Below are positions 8,808 through 14,547 of a DNA stretch of 14,547 nt, piece by piece. Origin of the DNA: Pseudomonadota bacterium. GTDB lineage: Bacteria; Pseudomonadota; Gammaproteobacteria; Burkholderiales; Gallionellaceae. Made by a program: the position numbers and the translations under genes. The DNA is taken from the NCBI GenBank assembly GCA_021783525.1, contig JAJXTT010000012.1:1-14547 (forward strand), given 5' to 3'. A model generated the notes under the pieces. It was given only the letters and a program-made list of their open reading frames with translations, did no database searches and was not told where the DNA came from. Numbering within the stretch: the stretch's first letter is position 1; every line of letters begins with the position of its first letter.

Positions 8808-9950
8808 TCACGCGGTGCCAGCCTCTTCATCTTTGCTCTCTTCCAGCTCCACCCGCGGCCACAGGCTTGCCCAATTGCAGTCCTTGATCACCTGTGCATC
8901 CACGGCTTCCCTGATGGAAAAAACAGGTCCGCTGGCTATTCGCTTCGGAGGCTCGGCATAACGGATGCCGCTCGGCGATCGCAGGCTGCGCATCAGTGGA
9001 TGTTCCGGATTCAACAAACGCCTGATCACCGCAGCCACTTCCCCGTTGGACAGGGCAACCAGGGTTCCGGGCGGATAATTCCCCACTTCTTTTCTGAAAG
9101 CATTGGCGAGAACTGGCGCAATGGCGGCAGCCTGGCGACTCAACAGATTCTCTGCCGCCAAATTGGACAGGGTTCCAGAGCGATATTTTCGTTCCGAAAT
9201 CATTGCGCAATAGCGATCCGCCATCGATACGGCCTGGGATTCGATGCTCAGCACATTCACCGGCGGACGCCTGGGGTAACCGGATCCGTCGATCATTTCG
9301 TGATGGTGTTCGACGACCTCGAGCCAGACGGGATGATCAATGCCCTGCTTGCGCAGTGCCTCGACTGCCGTTTGGGGGTGGGCGATGACGTCCCTCTTTT
9401 GTTCGAGCGTAAGCGGCACATTCTGCTGATACAGCAAATCCTGCAACTCAAGCATGCCGATGTTCATGGTCAACGCGCCTGCCAGGGCATGACACCTGAC
9501 CTCCTGTGGCCGATCCAGATGCCTCAAGAGCATCTCGGTCAGCAGCGCGGTGTGGAAGGAATGCCGCAGGGAATAGCGCCCATTCCTGTACAGTCGTATA
9601 TTGGCCAGCGCCGCATCACCATCAAGCTCGCACAACTCCTGGATCAGTTCGGCGACACGCAATACTTCCCCGTAATTGATCTGTTTCCGGTCGAACAGCT
9701 GCTGAAACTCGTCCGCCAGTTCACTGACGCCCAGAAAGACAGATACGTTCTCCTTCTCCCGCTGCTGCCGCTGCGTCTCGTCGACGATCTCCTCGAAATA
9801 GACGCCCCGGTCTATCAGACGATCCAGTTGACCTTCACTCTTGATCACATAGCCGTATTTAAGCCACACTCTTCCGTGTTGATCGACAAGATCAAACGCC
9901 AAGGGCTCTCCCAGTGTCACATGCCGATGTTCAAGCTGAACTTTCGCCAC
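8808..9950 (-). CDS. Degenerate HD-GYP domain protein (c-di-GMP-related)
   Basis: HD-GYP proteins normally hydrolyse c-di-GMP with a metal centre built on an HD dyad. This 380-residue cytoplasmic protein has an N-terminal domain of about 65 residues of unknown type, a charged helix, and the HD-GYP fold from about 120 to 265. HHEMIDGSGYP is intact (HHE 216-218, GYP 224-226), as are His191 in IAHPQ and Asp245 in ADRY. The dyad is lost: where LLHDIGK is expected the protein reads LTMNIGM, with Met162-Asn163 in place of His-Asp and Met in place of Lys. It probably lacks normal phosphodiesterase activity and may bind c-di-GMP as a receptor. I chose GTG 9950 because AGGGGG lies 4 nt upstream; a TTG at 9971 is the alternative. 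It is divergent from mlaF, and an inverted repeat lies between them. Confidence 0.87.
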   Translation of the reverse strand: MAKVQLEHRHVTLGEPLAFDLVDQHGRVWLKYGYVIKSEGQLDRLIDRGVYFEEIVDETQRQQREKENVSVFLGVSELADEFQQLFDRKQINYGEVLRVAELIQELCELDGDAALANIRLYRNGRYSLRHSFHTALLTEMLLRHLDRPQEVRCHALAGALTMNIGMLELQDLLYQQNVPLTLEQKRDVIAHPQTAVEALRKQGIDHPVWLEVVEHHHEMIDGSGYPRRPPVNVLSIESQAVSMADRYCAMISERKYRSGTLSNLAAENLLSRQAAAIAPVLANAFRKEVGNYPPGTLVALSNGEVAAVIRRLLNPEHPLMRSLRSPSGIRYAEPPKRIASGPVFSIREAVDAQVIKDCNWASLWPRVELEESKDEEAGTA

Positions 9951-9993
9951 GATTCCCCCTGTTTTTTGCAATTACTATCCGGCAATGCGCCGA

Positions 9994-10021
9994 CAAAACA
10001 ATAGCGAGGCGGATTGTTTTG
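9994..10021. promoter_or_regulatory. 9-bp inverted repeat, operator-like, between the HD-GYP gene and mlaF
   Basis: CAAAACAAT (9994-10002) and ATTGTTTTG (10013-10021) are perfect inverted copies separated by 10 bp, giving half-sites about two helical turns apart as expected for a dimeric regulator. It lies 44 bp upstream of the HD-GYP start and about 10 bp before the candidate mlaF -35. The arms are AT-rich and no GC stem with a T-run is present, so a terminator is unlikely. Confidence 0.45.
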
Positions 10022-10031
10022 GACCTCCCCT

Positions 10032-10059
10032 TTGATTGCAGCCGCTTCCATGTGAGAAT
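10032..10059 (+). promoter_or_regulatory. Candidate sigma-70 promoter for mlaF
   Basis: TTGATT (10032-10037) and GAGAAT (10054-10059) are separated by 16 bp, and a TG precedes the -10 by one base (TGTGAGAAT). Matches to the consensus are partial, four of six each. The start point would be near 10066, giving a leader of about 26 nt. Confidence 0.33.
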
Positions 10060-10091
10060 GACGGCAGGAAGCCCAATCATTGTATCGAACT

Positions 10092-10889
10092 ATGGACAAT
10101 CTGCTTGAAGTCGACAACCTGCATCATTCCTACGGCACTCGCGACGTGCTGAAGGGCATCAATCTCACCGTCCCGCGCGGCAAGGTCGTCGGCATCATGG
10201 GCGCCAGCGGCAGCGGCAAATCCACGTTGCTGCGCCACTTCACCGGCCAGTTGCACCCCTCACAGGGCAACGTGAAGTTCATGGGTCAGGTGCTGCATGA
10301 GCTCAGCAGCCACGATCTGTACAAGATACGCCTGAAGATGGGCATGATGTTCCAGGTCAGCGGCCTGTTCACGGACTTGTCGGTTTACGACAACATGGCC
10401 TTCCCGTTGCGCGAGAACACCAACCTGCCGGAAGAGATCATCCGTGACCTGGTATTGATGAAGCTGCAGGCGGTCGGTCTGCGCAATGTCCACAAGCTGA
10501 TGCCGAGCCAGCTTTCCGGCGGCATGCAGCGCCGCGTGGCAATGGCCCGCGCAACTGCCACCGACCCCGCGCTGATCATCTACGACGAGCCTTTCGCCGG
10601 CCTCGACCCGATCTCGCTCAGCACCATCGCCAACCTGATCCGCAAGCTGAACGATTCCCTCGGCATCTCTTCGGTCGTCGTGACCTACGATCTGGCGGAG
10701 TCGCTCAAGATCGTCGACTACATCTATTTCATCCACGACGGCGTCGTGGTCGCCGAAGGCGAAACGAGCGAGATGATCGGCTCGCAGGATCCGTTTGTCC
10801 GGCAGTTCCTGCACGGTCAACCGGACGGCCCCGTTCCCTTCCACTACCCCAGCAAACCGTATCCGGGAGAGTTGCTCAAGGCCAGTTGA
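10092..10889 (+). CDS. mlaF: MlaF-like ABC transporter ATPase, H-loop His replaced by Tyr
   Basis: MlaF is the cytoplasmic ATPase of the MlaFEDB complex that moves phospholipids between the inner membrane and the periplasmic carrier MlaC. This 265-residue protein matches E. coli MlaF in length and motifs: Walker A GASGSGKST (37-45), Q-loop Gln88, signature LSGGM (141-145), Walker B YDEP with Asp165 and Glu166, and the C-terminal tail DGPVPFHYPSKPY that in E. coli MlaF makes the dimer handshake. One key residue differs: the H-loop reads VVVTYD, with Tyr199 (TAC at 10686-10688) where ABC ATPases have His. I chose ATG 10092; an in-frame TTG at 10080 is the alternative, and neither has a ribosome binding site. 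No mlaE, mlaD or mlaB follows, so it is solitary in this window. A related lipid or solvent-tolerance importer ATPase is the other reading. Confidence 0.87.
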   Translation: MDNLLEVDNLHHSYGTRDVLKGINLTVPRGKVVGIMGASGSGKSTLLRHFTGQLHPSQGNVKFMGQVLHELSSHDLYKIRLKMGMMFQVSGLFTDLSVYDNMAFPLRENTNLPEEIIRDLVLMKLQAVGLRNVHKLMPSQLSGGMQRRVAMARATATDPALIIYDEPFAGLDPISLSTIANLIRKLNDSLGISSVVVTYDLAESLKIVDYIYFIHDGVVVAEGETSEMIGSQDPFVRQFLHGQPDGPVPFHYPSKPYPGELLKAS

Positions 10890-10955
10890 TGGCTTCGGAT
10901 CAATAGCCCCGCAAATCAATACCCCTGCTGAACCCCAGACAATTGGATCGGTTTT

Positions 10956-10983
10956 TTTACCATCGTGTCAACTTTGTTACAAA
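10956..10983 (+). promoter_or_regulatory. Candidate promoter of the 92-residue gene
   Basis: TTTACC (10956-10961) and TACAAA (10978-10983) are 16 bp apart and each match the sigma-70 consensus at four of six bases. The -10 box overlaps an 11-bp palindrome, TTTGTTACAAA (10973-10983). The start point would be about 50 nt before the ATG at 11039. Weak evidence. Confidence 0.27.
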
Positions 10984-11038
10984 TCCTGCGTTAATGGCCT
11001 GAAGACGGGAAAAACCGCACGCCAAGGGAGAGAAAGAA

Positions 11039-11317
11039 ATGGGCAGATTGAGTAACGAATCCTTCGAAGACTTCCTGGATTCACTGAAAAAAGCCGGCAT
11101 CACGATCACCAAGGAGGCCGAACTGCGCGAGCGCCTGGCCGAGACGCAACTCTGGCACTTTGCCTTCCAGACGCTGGCCGCGAACGGCAAGGCCATAGGG
11201 ATCAGATTCGAGGACCGTACGCAAGGCCGCAACCAGGCCGAGATCGAGCGCGCTTTCAACGAATTCAATTTTTCGGAAAAGGCCAAGGCCATTTTTTCCG
11301 CCAGCCTGAAGCACTGA
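11039..11317 (+). CDS. 92-residue protein of unknown function
   Basis: The ATG at 11039 follows a purine-rich leader with GGGAG about 8 nt upstream, a good ribosome binding site. The protein starts MGRLSNESFEDFLDSLKKAG and is mostly predicted helix, rich in charged residues, with QLWHFAFQTLAANGKAIGI in the centre and a basic, alanine-rich C-terminus. There is no signal peptide, membrane segment or cysteine. I do not recognise it. It lies 149 bp after mlaF on the same strand, with a possible promoter of its own, and converges on another small gene. Its regular composition and start signal support a real gene; no function can be proposed. Confidence 0.75.
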   Translation: MGRLSNESFEDFLDSLKKAGITITKEAELRERLAETQLWHFAFQTLAANGKAIGIRFEDRTQGRNQAEIERAFNEFNFSEKAKAIFSASLKH

Positions 11318-11441
11318 TCAATCCAGAGGGTTTTCCAGCACCTCGAACATCAGTCCCTCAACCCTTGGGCAGGCCGAATCTCGGATCGGCAGCAGGAAGC
11401 GGCCTGGTTTCGCCGGTACGCAGATAGCGGCGCCGCTTCGG

Positions 11442-11720
11442 TCAGCCCGCTTTCTTCACGCGTTCCGCCGTGTAGTCCAGACATCTCTCGATCTCTGACT
11501 TGTCGATCGACTCTCCGTCCCTGGACTTAAGACGCAGTTGTATCCCCTCTGCACTCTGTTCGACCTCAAGCGAAGCCAGTTTCCTGTATTCTTCTGTCGG
11601 ACAGGAACATCGCCCCTCCTGGCATTCACGGAATGCTTCCAGCAATTTCTGCCTGTCGTTCTTCACATCGTCGACAGAAATATCGATGCCGTTCTTGTTC
11701 TCGTCAATTTTGATTTTCAT
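11442..11720 (-). CDS. 92-residue Cys-containing protein of unknown function
   Basis: There are two adjacent ATGs at 11723 and 11720; AAAGGAG upstream is only 2 nt from the first but 5 nt from the second, so I chose 11720. The protein MKIKIDENKNGIDISVDD and onward alternates short strands and helices, with FRECQEGRCSCPTEEY at 30-45. Cys33, Cys38, Cys40 and Cys80 give a CX4CXC group plus one distant Cys, possibly a metal site. I believe similar small proteins occur in other betaproteobacteria, but cannot name the family. No signal peptide or membrane segment. It lies downstream of the pilin-like fusion gene on the same strand with a 152-bp gap holding hairpins. In-frame codons continue for 27 after its TGA. 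Confidence 0.78.
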   Translation of the reverse strand: MKIKIDENKNGIDISVDDVKNDRQKLLEAFRECQEGRCSCPTEEYRKLASLEVEQSAEGIQLRLKSRDGESIDKSEIERCLDYTAERVKKAG

Positions 11721-11753
11721 CATTTCTCCTTTGCGTTGAGCGAGCGAAGCGCC

Positions 11754-11787
11754 GAAAAGATCTTGCGTTCGTGGCGCACCCGCAAGA
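11754..11787 (-). terminator. Candidate terminator or leader hairpin after the pilin-like fusion gene
   Basis: TCTTGCG (11761-11767) and CGCAAGA (11781-11787) are a perfect 7-bp inverted repeat; inside, GTG and CAC can form a second short stem around GCG. On the minus strand the stem is followed by TCTTTTC. It lies about 86 bp beyond the fusion gene's stop and about 35 bp before the 92-residue gene, so it could end the first transcript or shape the leader of the second. Confidence 0.38.
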
Positions 11788-11808
11788 CGTCAGAACACAT
11801 ACCGTTGG

Positions 11809-11869
11809 ACAAGTCCTTTGGCCCCGCGCATGACAGAAAAAACGGGGGCGAACGGACTTGTTCGGGGCC
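11809..11869. other. Interleaved inverted repeats, possible pseudoknot
   Basis: ACAAGTCC (11809-11816) is complementary to GGACTTGT (11854-11861), and GGCCCCG (11820-11826) to CGGGGCC (11863-11869). The order A, B, A', B' is that of an H-type pseudoknot, 8 and 7 bp, immediately 3' of the pilin-like fusion gene. Both stems could form together in RNA, or compete. No known RNA family is recognised. Confidence 0.35.
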
Positions 11870-11872
11870 GAT

Positions 11873-12808
11873 TCATCTCGACCGCCTGCATTCCTGCGGC
11901 AGGTATCGGTCCTGGATATCATCGCTCATGCAGGTCCAGCTCAAATGGTCGCCGCCTGCGATCGCGGAAACGAACTTGAGCGATCTGCCTTCGATCGCCT
12001 TGCCGCCTTTCATCGTGATGGTGACCGTGCCGGTCAGGTTATCGACAATGACTGCGTTCACGGAAGGCGGCAGTGACGACATGAAGTCGGCCGCATTGAA
12101 GTTGCGCGGGACTGAGCGATACTGATCGAAGTAACCGTCAACATATGCCGTCGCAGCCCTGCCCACCGTCAGGGCCTGAGCCATGCGCGTCCTGGCCGCA
12201 TGATCCTGGTATGCCGGTATGGCGATGGCCGCCAGGGCCCCGATGACGGCAACGCAATTGACCGCCCATATGAAGATATACGCCGCATGGCTCGTTCCGC
12301 CCTTCCCGGCAAGCTCGGTCAACTGTTGCTGCGTGCCTTGCGTCGTCGCGCGCACGGTCTCGATCGTCTTCCTGCAGTGCCGGTAGTAAAGCGCGTTCGC
12401 ATACATCGGCATCACCATCAGCACGACGGCTGCATACCCGAAAGCACCCAGACTGCCCACGATGCCGACCAGGCTGCCTGCCACCGCACCAACAACCCAG
12501 AACAGGCCCCACAGCGCAAAAGGAAGCGCGAGATAAATCGCCGCGTACACCCACATCTTTCGATAGAGCAACCAGTAGAACGTCACCAGGAAAGCGGACC
12601 AGTTCCAGGTCGGGCTTGTCTTCCCTTCGTCGTCGAAGCGGGAAAAATGATCCAGGTAATATTCCTGGTTGTCGGGCCCCAGGACGGCTGCGTAATACTG
12701 CTGGTCACTTGCCGGTTCGGGAGGGACCGCCGCCGGGAGTGCACGGCCGCAGCTGACACAGAGCTTCGCAGCCTCGTCGTTTGAGCTTCCACACCTGGGA
12801 CAAAACAT
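11873..12808 (-). CDS. Zinc-ribbon / DUF2628 membrane / pilin-like fusion protein
   Basis: This 311-residue protein joins three parts. Residues 1-21 are a zinc ribbon (CPRCG with Cys3 and Cys6; CVSCG with Cys17 and Cys20). Residues about 50-150 resemble DUF2628: YYLDHFSRFDDEG, WNWSAFLVTFYWLLYRKMW, then helices near 86-110 and 113-138. Residues about 176-311 resemble a type IVa pilin: hydrophobic IGALAAIAIPAYQDHAARTR (189-208) matches the pilin N-terminal helix, and WTC (Cys293) to LPQEC (Cys307) matches the C-terminal disulfide loop. Aligned on Pro22 of pilins, the -1 residue is Ala176 rather than Gly, and position 5 is Trp181 rather than Glu, so prepilin peptidase should not process it. The head would stay membrane-anchored. 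ATG 12808 follows GGGGAG by 6 nt. It precedes no pilus gene here. The EAL-HDOD gene lies 87 bp upstream. Role unknown. Confidence 0.85.
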   Translation of the reverse strand: MFCPRCGSSNDEAAKLCVSCGRALPAAVPPEPASDQQYYAAVLGPDNQEYYLDHFSRFDDEGKTSPTWNWSAFLVTFYWLLYRKMWVYAAIYLALPFALWGLFWVVGAVAGSLVGIVGSLGAFGYAAVVLMVMPMYANALYYRHCRKTIETVRATTQGTQQQLTELAGKGGTSHAAYIFIWAVNCVAVIGALAAIAIPAYQDHAARTRMAQALTVGRAATAYVDGYFDQYRSVPRNFNAADFMSSLPPSVNAVIVDNLTGTVTITMKGGKAIEGRSLKFVSAIAGGDHLSWTCMSDDIQDRYLPQECRRSR

Positions 12809-12895
12809 ACCTCGCTCCCCGTATCAAACCTGAAAACCGGACAATGACCAGTACAGCCTGGCAAGCAAGCAGCGATGCTGCGCCGTGCGCCTTGC

Positions 12896-14266
12896 CTATT
12901 CGCCGACCGCCGCGATCTGTTGCGACCAGGCCAGCGCCTCGATCATCATGCCCGCCACCTCGGCCGCGTCCACATCGCATCGCGCCGCGGCGGCAGCCAT
13001 ATCGCCCTCTCCCGACTCGACCGCGATCGCCAGCATCAGCGCATCGTGCATCGCGCCTGCCTCGCCCTTGAGCGCGGAAGCGACGGCTTCCGGCAGCGAG
13101 ACCTGTTTCAGCACATCCTCGAGCGGCTGCGCCAGCATGACGCTCATCAATGAAAACAGGCCCGTCAGGAACAGCTGGTCGCCACCGGCCGGGACCCGCC
13201 CTTTTCCCGCCAGCATCTCCATGAAGCGGCCGCGTGTCAACGCCTGTTCGCGCAGGATGTTCTCGTGGTAACCGGGCTTCTTGCTGTCGAACAGCAGCAG
13301 CGACAGCCAGCGATAAAAGCGGTCCCTGCCAAGAAGCAGGAGCGCCTGCGGTATCTCGTTGATCTTCTGCAGCAAACCGATGCCGGGCGAATTGATGTAG
13401 CGCAGCAGCTTGAAAGTCAGGATGGGGTCGGTGCGCAGGCAATCCGCGATGGCATCGAATTCGGCGCCGGACTGTATCATTTCGAGCGCCTGGAACACGC
13501 GCGCATAATTGACGTCGCTCTTCGACGGATGCCAGTTCTCGCGGCTGGAGACGAAGGGCCCCATGAAGTAATCGAAGCGGCGCTCGAAACAGTATTTGAA
13601 GTCGTCCGCCGTCTGCAACCTGCTGGCGATCAGCTTCTGCTCACCATTGGCGGAACGAAGTCCGGAGATCAGCGCTTTCAGCTGGATGCCGTCGAGCGCC
13701 GCGGCGTCGATCTCGATGAAGTCGGCTTTGTGCAGGAACTCGGCATATTCGGGACGCGGCTGGTTGATCGACCAGCCCTGCCTGAAGCCCAGCGCTTCGA
13801 TATGCGCCAGGCTGGCGCGCAGCTCGGCAAGATCGATCTCGGCGATGGGCCGCGGAGTGATCATGATCACCGTGTTCGGATTGGCCAGGGCTTCGAGCAG
13901 CGGGCTATACAGCGACTCCACCGACAGGCGGATGAATGCGTTGCGTTCCCCCAGCAATGACGACACCCCCAACGGCGCAAGATTGTTCAGCATGACATCG
14001 TCATACACGCGCCGTATCACCGCGCTCTTGTCCATCATGCGGGACTGCACCTTGTGCCCCAGGGCGAACTCGTAACCCGCGATGCGCTCGTTGCGATCGA
14101 GGATCGCTTCGCGGCAGATGAAGGAGGAGCTTTTGGGTACGTTCTCTTTCGCGGCTCCGTCCAGGGAGGGCTTCAGCGGCGCCACTGCGTTCAGTTGCTG
14201 GAAGGTAGCCTGCGCAGAAGGCTCTTTCGGCGAGCCGCCCATCAGGCGGCGTATCGAGTCAAACAT
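12896..14266 (-). CDS. EAL-HDOD (YuxH-type) signalling protein, EAL degenerate
   Basis: This 456-residue cytoplasmic protein has a variable N-terminus (1-47), an EAL-like domain (about 48-240) and an HDOD domain (about 255-440). It resembles YuxH/CdgJ-type proteins, which act in motility and surface control. The EAL domain opens with CREAILDRNERIAGYEFALG, so EAL itself is replaced by EFA. Other catalytic positions are also changed: ASRLQT stands where AEGVET is expected, and FIEID where the catalytic Lys of IKID would be. Phosphodiesterase activity is therefore unlikely, and c-di-GMP binding is uncertain. HDOD domains lack the HD metal residues and are thought to mediate protein interactions; here it includes DPILTFKLLRYINSPG (280-295). 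ATG 14266 follows an AGGA 9 nt upstream. The pilin-like fusion gene lies downstream on the same strand. Confidence 0.9.
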   Translation of the reverse strand: MFDSIRRLMGGSPKEPSAQATFQQLNAVAPLKPSLDGAAKENVPKSSSFICREAILDRNERIAGYEFALGHKVQSRMMDKSAVIRRVYDDVMLNNLAPLGVSSLLGERNAFIRLSVESLYSPLLEALANPNTVIMITPRPIAEIDLAELRASLAHIEALGFRQGWSINQPRPEYAEFLHKADFIEIDAAALDGIQLKALISGLRSANGEQKLIASRLQTADDFKYCFERRFDYFMGPFVSSRENWHPSKSDVNYARVFQALEMIQSGAEFDAIADCLRTDPILTFKLLRYINSPGIGLLQKINEIPQALLLLGRDRFYRWLSLLLFDSKKPGYHENILREQALTRGRFMEMLAGKGRVPAGGDQLFLTGLFSLMSVMLAQPLEDVLKQVSLPEAVASALKGEAGAMHDALMLAIAVESGEGDMAAAAARCDVDAAEVAGMMIEALAWSQQIAAVGE

Positions 14267-14373
14267 CGGCGGTTTTCCTGTGTGATTTCCGAGTCACATC
14301 GCCAGCTAGTGGCAGCGCGTCGAATTCCGGCATCCGAAGGATCAAAGGGGCAGCCTCGCTTTGGCATTCAATG

Positions 14374-14386
14374 GACATTCCATGTC
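14374..14386. promoter_or_regulatory. Short palindrome upstream of the EAL-HDOD gene
   Basis: GACAT and ATGTC flank a 3-bp centre, about 108 bp before the ATG at 14266. The 156-bp gap between the EAL-HDOD gene and the upstream gene must hold its promoter if it is transcribed alone, but I see no clear -35/-10 pair. The palindrome may be chance. Confidence 0.2.
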
Positions 14387-14422
14387 GAAAACCATTGCGA
14401 TGCAGGCCCCGCTGCCCGCGCC

Positions 14423-14547
14423 TCAATATCTTCCCTGAGTCTTGTTGATGTAGTTCGCCAGTTGCCGGGTCTCCTGATTCATGCGCGAGAGATTGGCGTG
14501 GGTCACGCGGAACAACGCGCGCATCACCAGGAAGGCCAGGCGCGGCT
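14423..14547 (-). CDS. C-terminal fragment of an unidentified protein (partial)
   Basis: The minus strand is open from the window edge to TGA at 14425-14423 and encodes about 41 residues including LAFLVMRALFRVTHANLSRM and ending LANYINKTQGRY. The codon use is like that of the neighbouring genes, with G or C at most third positions. A partly hydrophobic helix is followed by a polar amphipathic tail. The 41 residues are too few for identification. Its stop lies 156 bp before the EAL-HDOD start on the same strand, so read-through into that gene is possible. Confidence 0.6.
   Translation of the reverse strand, partial: PRLAFLVMRALFRVTHANLSRMNQETRQLANYINKTQGRY

Noticed and set aside
9000..10004. 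334-codon plus-strand open frame opposite the HD-GYP gene
   Set aside because: The minus strand carries recognised HD-GYP motifs and a ribosome binding site; this frame has none.
10946..10960. T-run as a terminator after mlaF
   Set aside because: No stable GC-rich stem precedes the seven T residues.
11318..11441. Gene remnant in the convergent gap reading ...EGLMFEVLENPLD to a TGA at 11318-11320 on the minus strand
   Set aside because: Only about 35 codons open without a start codon or ribosome binding site; plausible-looking peptide but not supportable as a gene.

Overview
The window looks like a chromosomal segment of a GC-rich betaproteobacterium. The best guess, from the general look of the proteins and with no marker gene to confirm it, is the Nitrosomonadales/Gallionellaceae area. 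Support comes from an E. coli-like YheS ABC-F ATPase, an MlaF ATPase, several c-di-GMP proteins, and two short palindromic interspersed repeats of kinds common in proteobacteria. I see no tRNA, rRNA, CRISPR array, transposase or phage gene.

Layout. At 1-93 (-) is the N-terminus of a gene leaving the window. Positions 94-462 are non-coding and hold an inverted pair of degenerate interspersed repeats. Then comes a minus-strand block: pepD dipeptidase (3599-2130), a membrane diguanylate cyclase with an intact GGDEF and I-site (2096-912), and a small Cys-containing protein (861-463) whose last codons lie in one of the repeats. Upstream on the same strand are a 7TM-DISM GGDEF protein (5328-3703) and a DUF71/Dph6-like PP-loop ATPase (6167-5490). 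On the plus strand is an ABC-F ATPase (6308-8257) carrying a palindromic repeat read in frame at the start of its second ATPase domain, followed by a 77-aa orphan (8475-8708). A degenerate HD-GYP protein (9950-8808, -) is divergent from a solitary mlaF (10092-10889, +). Two 92-aa unknown proteins converge (11039-11317 + and 11720-11442 -). Last on the minus strand are an unusual zinc-ribbon/DUF2628/pilin-like fusion (12808-11873), a degenerate EAL-HDOD protein (14266-12896), and the C-terminus of an unidentified protein (14547-14423).

How the genes may work together. Four of the twelve complete genes belong to c-di-GMP signalling families: two likely cyclases with intact GGDEF, and two proteins (HD-GYP, EAL-HDOD) that have lost catalytic residues and probably act as receptors or scaffolds. 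They are not one operon, so a joint circuit is inference. A pilin-like protein beside the EAL-HDOD gene fits a surface or motility theme.

Most worth a second look: the zinc-ribbon/DUF2628/pilin fusion without a prepilin cleavage site; the repeat translated inside the ABC-F protein; MlaF with Tyr in place of the H-loop His and no mla partners beside it; HD changed to MN in the HD-GYP protein; and a 9-bp inverted repeat between the HD-GYP and mlaF genes. All family assignments rest on reading the translations by eye; no search was run.
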